A DNA stretch of 64,000 bases from DAIOEK01 sp964648485 (GTDB taxonomy: Bacteria > Chloroflexota > Anaerolineae > Anaerolineales > Anaerolineaceae). Where the stretch lies: positions 124,001-188,000 of the forward strand of contig CAZYOF010000002.1 in the NCBI GenBank assembly GCA_964648485.1. The letters run 5' to 3'. Below are positions 54,093 through 61,876 of this stretch, piece by piece; positions within the stretch are counted from its first letter, which is position 1, and the number at the start of each line of letters is the position of its first letter. The notes beneath the pieces are model-generated. The model searched no databases. It saw nothing but the letters and a program-made list of their open reading frames with translations, and had not been told where the DNA came from. The position numbers were made by a program, and so were the translations under genes.

Positions 54093-55013
54093 TTAATTAT
54101 TATTAAATTTCAAACCCAGATCATTGGTTTTCTGGATGTAATTCCAGAATGCTTTTTGAACCGCACCAAAATGTTGCAGCCGGTGACGACAAATAAAGAT
54201 CTCTTGCACCATCTCTAAACCTTGAATATTTACAGTAGAAATCTTAGAGTGTTCCATATGCTCAAATACTTTATTGGAGACAAAGCCCACCCCCAGCCCC
54301 TGGGCAACTGCTATTGCAATCGCCTCTGAATTCCCGAGTGTAAGGATGATTTTTAAATCGTGTATGTTCATTCCAGCGGAAACCAGAGCATTTCGAACTA
54401 CTTTGTATGTTCCAGAGTTCTCTTCACGCATGATGAACTTGTCATTTAATAATTCCGCGGGTTTTATCTCTTGCACCTTTGCCCATCGATGTGACAAAGG
54501 AACAATCAGACGAACTGGATCGATGATAAACCTGCTGAATTCAATTTGTTCGTCAAGTTCATCCAGGCTGCTTGAAAATGCAAAATGGACTTTGCCAGCC
54601 CTCAACATGTCTAGTGCGTAATCGCGGGGAGTCACATGACATGTAGCCCTCACCTGCGGGTATTGTTTCATAAATTCAGAAAGAATTACCGGCAATACAT
54701 ATTTTCCCGGACTTGTACTGCAGCCGATATCCAGCTCGCCTGCGAGATCCATCTCTTCAGAACCGACAACAGACTCAGCATGCAATGAAAGTTCTACCAG
54801 CTGCCGAGCCATTGGCAGTAATGCACTCCCCGCTTCTGAGATGATGAGCCTTTTCCCGATCCTTGTGAAGAGCGGTTTTCCGATGGTGGCTTCCAATTGT
54901 TGAATATTCTGTGAAACAGAAGGCTGGCTCATATGAAGCAGGCGAGCTGCCTGGGAAAAATTTAAACATTCTGCCGCGGTAATAAATACGCGTAATTGGT
55001 GTAAATCAAGCAT
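54093..55013 (-). CDS. LysR-type transcriptional regulator
   Basis: This 306-residue regulator has an N-terminal winged helix (MLDLHQLRVFITAAECLNFSQAARLLHMSQPSVSQ). A PBP2-like effector domain (about 90-300) follows; its pattern resembles the CysB/CbbR group but the ligand is unknown. ATG 55013 is chosen over the longer frame because GGAGCAAT precedes it. It is transcribed away from the multihaem cytochrome gene, the typical layout of LysR control of a divergent target. The cytochrome and rhodanese genes are the likely targets. Confidence 0.9.
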   Translation of the reverse strand: MLDLHQLRVFITAAECLNFSQAARLLHMSQPSVSQNIQQLEATIGKPLFTRIGKRLIISEAGSALLPMARQLVELSLHAESVVGSEEMDLAGELDIGCSTSPGKYVLPVILSEFMKQYPQVRATCHVTPRDYALDMLRAGKVHFAFSSSLDELDEQIEFSRFIIDPVRLIVPLSHRWAKVQEIKPAELLNDKFIMREENSGTYKVVRNALVSAGMNIHDLKIILTLGNSEAIAIAVAQGLGVGFVSNKVFEHMEHSKISTVNIQGLEMVQEIFICRHRLQHFGAVQKAFWNYIQKTNDLGLKFNNN

Positions 55014-55044
55014 ATTGCTCCTATATAAGTAAATATTATTATAA

Positions 55045-55075
55045 ATCATAAGTGAATCAAATTATTGTTTATGAT
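55045..55075. promoter_or_regulatory. Candidate LysR operator between regulator and cytochrome genes
   Basis: The inverted repeat ATCATAA-N17-TTATGAT lies in the divergent intergenic region about 80 bp before the cytochrome start. Its size and place fit a LysR-type site, but the region is very AT-rich and chance is possible. Confidence 0.4.
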
Positions 55076-55156
55076 ATCTGGCACTATATTAAAATATGGT
55101 TAATAGTATTAAATATAAGCAGTCTCATCCTATATAGATAAAAAGGATAGGAAACA

Positions 55157-56533
55157 TTGAAAAGACAGATACTCACTACCCTAATGATCGCTATTGTTTT
55201 CATCAGCGGGTGTGCTGCTCCAAAACCAGCACCTACAGCTGAGCCGACTGAACCAGTAGTTCCAGTGGTTGAATCAGAGGCTGTAACAGAGGCAGCTTCA
55301 CAGGTTGAAACCGAAAAAGTGGACTACTGTATCACATGCCACACGGATAAGGATGCACTGATTGCCAACGCAAAACCTGTTGAGGAAGTGGTTGAAGAAA
55401 ATGAAGGTGTTGGCTGAGGTGGTGATGTGGCTCCGTTGGAGCCTTGGGAAAAAGTACTGATTACTGAGGCATATTTGAAGGATCCTCACAGCGGCACCTC
55501 CTGTATTGCGTGTCATGGCGGACAACAAGCGGAAGATAAACTCACTGCGCATACTGGTCTGGTACGAAATCCGACCGAAGACGCCGAAAAATACTGCGGA
55601 AGCTGCCATGAAGAAGTCGTAGGTCAATATGCCACCAGCTTGCACAATACCCTCAATGGGTACGATGTAGCGACATTCAGCCGATCTGTGCCAGAGAATC
55701 ATCCAGTGCTTGAAGAAGCTATGAATAACCACTGTTCATCATGCCATACCACCTGTGCAGACTGCCATATCAGCCAACCTAATTCTGTTGGTGGTGGCTT
55801 CCTTGACGGTCATGCATTTGAAAAGACCCCACCCATGACCCGTACTTGCACAGCCTGCCATGGCAGCCGTGTGGGAAACGAATATCTGGGCAAAAATAGT
55901 GAAGAAATACCGGGTGATGTTCACTTCCGAAATGCACGGATGAATTGTGTCTCATGCCACAGTGGGGACAATGTTCACTCTACACCTGAAAATGCGGTAT
56001 TCAATCGGTATGCGGGTGCAGAGGAGCCTTCCTGCCGGACCTGCCACAGTGATGTCGGGGCTGCAGGTGATCCTATTTCGCAGCATACTATTCACGGTGA
56101 GAAGGTTCAATGCCAGGTGTGCCACTCTATTGAGTACACGAGCTGTGATAGTTGTCATGTAGCCATCAGTGAAGAAACGGGTAATCCGTTCTTCAAGACC
56201 GATGCACACTACCTTGGTTTTTATATTGGAAAAAATCCCAGGCAAGATGAAAACCGCCCATATGAATATTCCGTATTGCGGCATGTTCCTATTGATCCGG
56301 ATAATTACTCATATTATGGCGATAATCTGCTTCCCAATTTTGATCTGGTGAGCACCTGGATGTATGCCACACCGCACAATATCCAACGCAAGACACCCCA
56401 AAATCAATCCTGTAATGCCTGTCACGGTAATTCCGATCTATTCCTGACGGCTGATAAAGTAAAACCAGAAGAGCTTACAGCCAACCAGGGTGTGATCGTG
56501 GATCAAGTTCCATCTCCCGTAGGTGGAAATTAA
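55157..56533 (+). CDS. Multihaem (11 CxxCH) cytochrome c lipoprotein with in-frame TGA, probable selenocysteine
   Basis: One frame, 458 codons plus stop, is interrupted only by TGA at codon 87 (55415-55417). Before it lie a TTG start with AGGATAGG upstream, a lipoprotein signal (FISGC, Cys19), a Pro/Glu linker and haem motif CITCH. After it lie ten more: CIACH, CGSCH, CSSCH, CADCH, CTACH, CVSCH, CRTCH, CQVCH, CDSCH and CNACH. A hairpin GGCTCC-GTT-GGAGCC (55429-55443), apical loop 17 nt after the TGA with G first, fits a bacterial SECIS. Residue 87 would be Sec in a Gly-rich context (GVG-U-GGDV). The second half alone has no export signal and could not receive haem outside. A nonsense mutation, sequencing error, or re-initiation at GTG 55427 (a GAGGTGG lies just upstream) are alternatives. 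TGA ends other genes here, so the code is not reassigned. Confidence 0.72.
55429..55443 (+). promoter_or_regulatory. Candidate bacterial SECIS hairpin
   Basis: A perfect 6-bp GC-rich stem with a GUU loop starts 11 nt after the in-frame TGA. It meets the published bacterial rules as I recall them: apical loop about 16-37 nt from UGA, and a G among the first two loop bases. There is no strong lower stem. Confidence 0.55.
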
Positions 56534-56558
56534 TTAAACAAAAAGAAAAGGAACCCAT

Positions 56559-58271
56559 ATGCAGAAGAAAGTCTCTTTCATCCTTGTTTTATTCATGCTT
56601 CTCGGAATCGTGCTGAGCGCTTGCGCTCCAGCCGCACCTGCAGCGCCGGCAGTTGAACCAGAAGCGCCCGTTGTTGAAGAAACTCCTGTAGCAGAAGAAG
56701 TTGAAGTTGTAGAAGCACCTGATTTTCAGGCTCTCTTCTCTGATATTGTCGCCAGTATTCCTGCAGACAAAGGCTATGGGACAGTTAAACCTGATGTTCT
56801 GAACACTGAATTAGCAGATAAAGCCCCCTTCCTTCTGGATGTGCGTGAAGCAGCAGAAGTTGAAGCAGATGGTTATATCGCGGGTGCAGTGAACATCCCG
56901 ATCCGGGACTTAGCAAAGAATCTGGATAAACTTCCGGGGTTGGATGAACCCATTGTGGTTTACTGCCTCTCTGGTCACCGTGGCGGTTTTGCCATGGGCG
57001 CTTTGAAGTTATTGGGCTATACAAATGTCCGCAACCTGGCTGGCGGAATCGCTGCCTGGAAGAAGGCTGAATTCCCGGTTGCCACCGGTGCTCCCGCTGC
57101 GCCTGCGGCTGGCAATCCTGTAATCATTGAAAATCAGGCACTATTTGAAGCCGTAGATGGTTTCTTAAGCAATTTACCTGACGGTTTCTATTCAACCAAG
57201 GCAGATAAACTCAACGCTGATCTGGCAGAAAAAGCACCCTACCTGTTGGATGTCCGAACCGCTGATGAATATGCCAAGAATGGCTATATCGCCGGCGCAG
57301 TGAATGTTCCCCTTGAAGAATTATTCGCCAATCTGGATAAATTGCCTGCTAAAGACACAAAGATGGTTGTATATTGTGTTTCCGGGCATCGCGCATCCAT
57401 TGTCACAATGGGTCTTCACATGCTGGGCTACAACAATGTAATTAACCTGGGTGGCGGTTTCAATGCATGGAAAGCTGCAAAATTCCCGGTTGAAGGTGTT
57501 GTAGATTGGAGTGCTGTTTGGGGTGAATATCTCACCAACCTGCCCGAAGGTTTCTATTCGATCTCTGCCACCGCGTTGAACACTGCGTTAGCAGAAACTG
57601 CGCCATTTGTGGTGGATGTACGCGAAGCTGCCGATTATGCAACTGACCATATCGCTGGTGCTGTAAATCTCCCCATCCGAGATCTCCTCAAGAATCTGGA
57701 TAAACTTCCTGCTCAGGATCAACCAATTGTGATCTACTGCGCATCCGGCCACCGAGGTGCTTACGGAATGGCAGCCCTGCAGCTTCTGGGCTACACTGAT
57801 GTAAAGAATCTAGCTGGTGGTATTGGCGCCTGGAAGAAAGCTGAACTGCCTGTCTCAACCGAGGCAACAGAAGCTGTTGCGGGAACCGCACCCAGTGTGG
57901 ATCCGATCCGTTTTGAAGCACTGGATGGCTTCCTGTCCTCTTTGCCGGAAGGATTCAGGGCTATCTCTGCTGCCAATCTCAACACCCTATTGGCAGAAAA
58001 AGCGCCCTTCATTCTGGATGTTCGCACTGCTGAAGAAGTTACAGCTGATGGCAAGATCGAGGGTGCTGTACAAATTCCCGTAGTGGAACTTTGGACTCGC
58101 CTTTCTGAACTTCCACAGGATAAAGCTACTCCGATGGTTGTCTACTGCAAATCCGGTCATCGCGGCGCACTTGCTCAGATGGCTCTCATCATGAATGGTT
58201 ACACCGATGTTCTGAACCTGGGTGGTGGTCTTAACGCCTGGATCGCAGCAGAATTACCGGTCGTAAAATAA
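56559..58271 (+). CDS. Lipoprotein with four rhodanese domains
   Basis: This 570-residue lipoprotein has a lipobox LSAC (Cys22) and an Ala/Pro/Glu linker. Four rhodanese domains follow (about 75-175, 210-315, 330-430, 455-570). Each keeps the LLDVRxA opening, the AGAVNIP or similar segment and an active loop CxSGHR (Cys136, Cys273, Cys394, Cys530). All four active cysteines are present, so all could carry a persulfide (or selenide) outside the membrane. The domains are preceded by a repeated FLSNLPxGFYSxxAxxLNxxLAEKAP unit. The gene starts 25 bp after the cytochrome stop and is almost certainly co-transcribed with it. A terminator follows. Confidence 0.9.
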   Translation: MQKKVSFILVLFMLLGIVLSACAPAAPAAPAVEPEAPVVEETPVAEEVEVVEAPDFQALFSDIVASIPADKGYGTVKPDVLNTELADKAPFLLDVREAAEVEADGYIAGAVNIPIRDLAKNLDKLPGLDEPIVVYCLSGHRGGFAMGALKLLGYTNVRNLAGGIAAWKKAEFPVATGAPAAPAAGNPVIIENQALFEAVDGFLSNLPDGFYSTKADKLNADLAEKAPYLLDVRTADEYAKNGYIAGAVNVPLEELFANLDKLPAKDTKMVVYCVSGHRASIVTMGLHMLGYNNVINLGGGFNAWKAAKFPVEGVVDWSAVWGEYLTNLPEGFYSISATALNTALAETAPFVVDVREAADYATDHIAGAVNLPIRDLLKNLDKLPAQDQPIVIYCASGHRGAYGMAALQLLGYTDVKNLAGGIGAWKKAELPVSTEATEAVAGTAPSVDPIRFEALDGFLSSLPEGFRAISAANLNTLLAEKAPFILDVRTAEEVTADGKIEGAVQIPVVELWTRLSELPQDKATPMVVYCKSGHRGALAQMALIMNGYTDVLNLGGGLNAWIAAELPVVK

Positions 58272-58293
58272 TATCTACTTTGTGTTTGACAAA

Positions 58294-58325
58294 AGCATCC
58301 GCTGAACTTCAGCGGATGCTTTTTT
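58294..58325 (+). terminator. Terminator of the cytochrome-rhodanese operon
   Basis: A 12-bp stem AGCATCCGCTGA / TCAGCGGATGCT with loop ACT is followed by TTTTT. Confidence 0.93.
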
Positions 58326-58397
58326 ATGGTATACTTCGAGCGCCTGGCACGTAGTACCCTTCGTGTCAGAGTATCTTTACCGAAAGGGCTTGATGTC

Positions 58398-58964
58398 ATG
58401 AAAGTATTACTTCTCAAAGACGTCTACAAATTAGGTCGCGCAGGCGACGTCAAGAAGGTAGCTGATGGTTATGGACGCAACTACCTTTTACCCAAGCATC
58501 TTGCAGTTCTGGCTACTCCCGGTGCCTTAAAGCAGGCTGAGTACATCCGTGATCAGGCAACTGTTCGCCGTGCAGCTCTCAACGAAGAGATGGGTAGTGT
58601 TGCTGAAGTCCTCTCCAAGTTGACTCTGGCATTTCCTTCCAAGGCTGGAGAAACCGGAAAATTATACGGTTCCATCACCTCTCAGATGATCGTGGATGCA
58701 ATCAAGGAAAAATCTGGTGTGGTTGTAGAGAGACATCAGATTGAAATTGAACCGATCCGCACCCTGGGTGAAAAGAAAGCTCTGATCAGGCTGACAGTTG
58801 ACCTGGTTCCCGAGGTAAAAATCATCGTACATCGTGAAGGTGAATCAATTGCAGAAGTTGTAGAGGTTGCCGCTCCAGTTGTAGAAGAAGTCGTTGAAAC
58901 TGTTGAGGTGGTTGAAGCAGTTGAGGTTTCTGAAGAGAATCCTGAAACTGAAGAAACCGCTTAG
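58398..58964 (+). CDS. rplI: Ribosomal protein L9 with acidic C-terminal extension
   Basis: This 188-residue protein has an L9 N-terminal domain with the signature MKVLLLKDVYKLGRAGDVKKVADGYGRNYLLP, then the connecting helix and C-terminal domain (to about 150). The last ~40 residues are a Val/Glu-rich acidic tail ending EETA, not part of usual L9 (about 150 residues). The ATG at 58398 gives the conserved N-terminus; the longer frame from 58326 starts inside the upstream terminator region. Confidence 0.96.
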   Translation: MKVLLLKDVYKLGRAGDVKKVADGYGRNYLLPKHLAVLATPGALKQAEYIRDQATVRRAALNEEMGSVAEVLSKLTLAFPSKAGETGKLYGSITSQMIVDAIKEKSGVVVERHQIEIEPIRTLGEKKALIRLTVDLVPEVKIIVHREGESIAEVVEVAAPVVEEVVETVEVVEAVEVSEENPETEETA

Positions 58965-58986
58965 TGCTTTTTCGTATTAAACTTTA

Positions 58987-59029
58987 CTCCGGTCTGACAG
59001 GGGAAGATCCAGGTCAGGCCGGAGTTTTT
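58987..59029 (+). terminator. Terminator after rplI
   Basis: A 12-bp stem CTCCGGTCTGAC / GTCAGGCCGGAG (one G-U) is followed by TTTTT. Confidence 0.92.
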
Positions 59030-59059
59030 ATTAAGCAGCCGTGATACAATTTTCCCTGT

Positions 59060-60457
59060 ATGGAATCAATAGGAAATTTATTACAACAAGCACGGATAGA
59101 GAAAAAACAATCTCTGGCAAAAATTGCCCAGATAATTCATATTCGAGAAAATTATCTGGATGCATTGGAAAGAGATGCGCTGGAGGAATTACCTTCTCCT
59201 GTGCAAGCGCGCGGATTTTTGCGATTGTACTGGTCATATCTGGGTTTGGATGAAGATATACTGCAGCAATATCTCAAAACCGAAGAGCCTGTTGTAAAAC
59301 AGACCTTCGATTCGATAAAACTGACTGAAACCAGACAGACCACCCCAAAAAAGTCTGCGATTTTTTCAGCGGTACGTGCAGAAAAAAAACCTGCCAATGC
59401 GGGTAATGAACCAAATTCTGGTAATCCACAGTCATCTGCAGAGCCCCTTTTTCTTCAGATTGGCCGAAAACTGAGGGAACAGCGTGATCGCCTCAGCTTA
59501 ACCGTAGACAACATTGCTACATATACCCATATCTCTGCCCAATACATCCGTGCCATGGAAGCGGGCAGGATGGATGAACTGCCATCTCCGGTGCAGGCAA
59601 GGGGGATGATTCAGAACTATGCGACATTTTTAGATATGGATACAGACAGCCTTCTGCTTCAATATGCAGAGGCTTTGCAAATCAGACGGGAAGAAACCCA
59701 GCAAGCCCTGGATGCGCAGCGTGGAAACCGGAAACCTTTTAAGATTTCACAAATAAATCATTGGCGCAGTTTTATTTCTCTTGATACGATCCTGGTTGGA
59801 ATATTGATTGTCGGAGCCTTGATTGCACTGGTCTGGGGTGGAAGCAGTATTATGGCTTATCGGCAGGAGGCAAACAGAACCCAAACCGCAATCCCAATCT
59901 CTGAGCTGATCATCCTCACCTCAACAGCGACATTGTCTGAAGAAGAGTTGAGCCTGTCTTCTACACCAGAACCTTCTCAAACACTGGCTGTTACTGCTTT
60001 TCTGCCACCAGATGAATCGACCACACCGGGAATTACCGGCACAATCCCAACCCAGGGCATCTACCCGGTTCAGGTTTTTATTGTTGCGCTTCAGCAGGCA
60101 TACCTTCAAGTAACAGTCGATGAGACGGTTGTCTTTAATGGTCGGGTTGTACCGGGTAATCCTTATGATTTCAGTGCCAGAAGACAGATTGAAGTTGTAA
60201 GCGGGAATGCTGCTGCGCTACAGATTGTCTATAATAACCGCAACCTGGGTTCACTTGGAGCAACTGGTGCTGTTGTTCGCCTGGTTTTTGGCGAAGATGA
60301 TTTTGGCACCCCGACATATACACCTACGGCGACCTACACCAATACCCCCATCCCCAGCCGGACACCCCGTCCGAGTAATACATATCCGCCCACCCGGACG
60401 CCCACAAACACCCGGACCCCAACTGCAACCAGGACTTCTACACCTCCACCTGGCTGA
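59060..60457 (+). CDS. RodZ-like membrane protein with two HTH domains
   Basis: This 465-residue protein has two copies of the RodZ-type helix-turn-helix (about 1-70 and 130-205). Both contain the ALERDALEELPSPVQARGF-like block. One membrane helix lies at about 235-260, followed by a DUF4115-like beta domain (about 335-415) and a Pro/Thr-rich tail (about 418-465). RodZ links cytoskeleton and cell wall in rod-shaped cells. A doubled HTH is unusual; single-HTH is the norm. The ribosome site is weak. rimO follows closely (34 bp), so they may form one transcript. Confidence 0.82.
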   Translation: MESIGNLLQQARIEKKQSLAKIAQIIHIRENYLDALERDALEELPSPVQARGFLRLYWSYLGLDEDILQQYLKTEEPVVKQTFDSIKLTETRQTTPKKSAIFSAVRAEKKPANAGNEPNSGNPQSSAEPLFLQIGRKLREQRDRLSLTVDNIATYTHISAQYIRAMEAGRMDELPSPVQARGMIQNYATFLDMDTDSLLLQYAEALQIRREETQQALDAQRGNRKPFKISQINHWRSFISLDTILVGILIVGALIALVWGGSSIMAYRQEANRTQTAIPISELIILTSTATLSEEELSLSSTPEPSQTLAVTAFLPPDESTTPGITGTIPTQGIYPVQVFIVALQQAYLQVTVDETVVFNGRVVPGNPYDFSARRQIEVVSGNAAALQIVYNNRNLGSLGATGAVVRLVFGEDDFGTPTYTPTATYTNTPIPSRTPRPSNTYPPTRTPTNTRTPTATRTSTPPPG

Positions 60458-60491
60458 ACCACATCTCAGATCGATGAATAAAGGTATATCA

Positions 60492-61820
60492 ATGAAATCA
60501 GATAGTTTTTGTGTTGTCTCACTTGGATGTGCAAAGAACACCGTTGATTCACAATCCATGGCCCAATTAATGGAAGCTCGGGGTTTCCGATTTGAGGAGA
60601 ATCCCTCACAGGCAGAGGTTGTCATTGTCAATACGTGTGGATTTATTGGAGATGCTCGCGAAGAATCCTACCAGGTACTGGCAGATCTTGCAGGGAAAAA
60701 GAAAAAACGTCAGCTTCTGATTGCAGCCGGCTGTCTGACCCAACGTTATCGGGAAGCCGTAGTACGGGAAATACCTGGCATCGATGGTTTAATAGGCACG
60801 CGGCATTGGATGGATATTGTCTCTTTCGTGGATGCAATTCGTAATCGTAAAACACCGGTACCCATGTATCACATTCCCGATGTGCCATCCCTTGATGATG
60901 GCGAAAATGTTTTGCGTGTTGCCGATCAGGGAGCCAGTGCCTATGTGAAAATTGCGGATGGCTGCCGCAGACCATGTGCTTTCTGTGCAATACCCTTGAT
61001 CAAGGGTACCCAGATCAGCAGACCGATGGACAATATTCTGCGGGATATCCGGAGCCTGGCTGAAGCCGGGAAGAAAGAAGTGATCCTGATTGCGCAAGAT
61101 ACCACCGATTATGGCAGTGACATTGGATTGCAGGATGGATTAAGTCATTTATTGGATGCCATCACTAAAGAAAAATATGATATTCCATGGTTGCGGGTGA
61201 TGTATGCCTATCCCGGTTATGTTACGGATCGGCTCATTGACCTCATGGCGACCCGTCCGCAAATATTGCACTACCTTGATATTCCTCTGCAACATGCTCA
61301 TCCAGAAACGCTGAAACGGATGAAACGTCCGCATAATATGGAATGGGTCAGGAAAACCATCGATAAGATGCGTAATGCCATGCCTGATCTTGCGATTCGC
61401 ACCACCTTCATTGTCGGATATCCGGGGGAGACTGAGGAAGAATTCAATACTCTGCTCGAATTCCTGGAAGAAATGCAATTTGACCGGGCAGGTGCATTCA
61501 CTTTTTCGTTCGAGCCTGGAACTGCCAGTGAGTCGTTAGGGGATCCGATTCCGCAGGAAGTGAAAGAAGAACGCCTTGGTAGATTGATGATGCTTCAGGA
61601 AGAGATATCTCTGAAAAAAAACCAGGCCATGATAGGTACTACCTTAGAGGTTCTGGTAGAAGGCAGTGGAGACGGCATAAGCCTGGGACGCACATACCGG
61701 GACGCCCCGGAGATCGATGGGATGGTGGTCCTGCAAGGAGAGGTTCCAACAGGGGAACTGGTGAAGGCAAAAATTGATGGTGCCATGATCCACGACCTGA
61801 CCGGTGTTGTTATAGAATAA
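60492..61820 (+). CDS. rimO: Ribosomal protein S12 methylthiotransferase RimO
   Basis: This 442-residue radical-SAM methylthiotransferase of the MiaB/RimO family modifies Asp89 of ribosomal protein S12. The N-terminal cluster cysteines are Cys13, Cys49 and Cys81. The radical-SAM cluster is CRRPCAFC (Cys158, Cys162, Cys165), and a C-terminal TRAM-like domain follows (about 375-440). The SLGCAKNTVDS opening favours RimO over MiaB. The ATG at 60492 has AAAGG upstream; a longer frame begins inside the previous gene's repeat and is not real. Confidence 0.95.
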   Translation: MKSDSFCVVSLGCAKNTVDSQSMAQLMEARGFRFEENPSQAEVVIVNTCGFIGDAREESYQVLADLAGKKKKRQLLIAAGCLTQRYREAVVREIPGIDGLIGTRHWMDIVSFVDAIRNRKTPVPMYHIPDVPSLDDGENVLRVADQGASAYVKIADGCRRPCAFCAIPLIKGTQISRPMDNILRDIRSLAEAGKKEVILIAQDTTDYGSDIGLQDGLSHLLDAITKEKYDIPWLRVMYAYPGYVTDRLIDLMATRPQILHYLDIPLQHAHPETLKRMKRPHNMEWVRKTIDKMRNAMPDLAIRTTFIVGYPGETEEEFNTLLEFLEEMQFDRAGAFTFSFEPGTASESLGDPIPQEVKEERLGRLMMLQEEISLKKNQAMIGTTLEVLVEGSGDGISLGRTYRDAPEIDGMVVLQGEVPTGELVKAKIDGAMIHDLTGVVIE

Positions 61821-61840
61821 ACTTTCATAAGAAATGAAAT

Positions 61841-61871
61841 AACAGCCCCCTGGAAAACTCAGGGGGTTGTT
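61841..61871. terminator. Terminator between rimO and the convergent TPR gene
   Basis: A 12-bp stem AACAGCCCCCTG / CAGGGGGTTGTT with one G-U pair and a 7-nt loop lies between the two convergent stops. Confidence 0.8.
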
Positions 61872-61876
61872 GTCAT

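Noticed and set aside
55157..55417. Separate 86-residue lipoprotein gene ending at TGA
   Set aside because: The downstream frame is the same, begins directly after the TGA, and holds ten haem motifs without an export signal. A single gene with a recoded or mutated codon explains both better.
55415..55417. General reassignment of TGA to Trp
   Set aside because: Other genes in the window use TGA as stop in clear operon contexts, such as the fur-family gene at 40406 and the HTH gene at 60457.
60207..60491. N-terminal extension of RimO
   Set aside because: These residues are an out-of-frame reading of the HTH gene's P/T tail. RimO's conserved start is at 60492.
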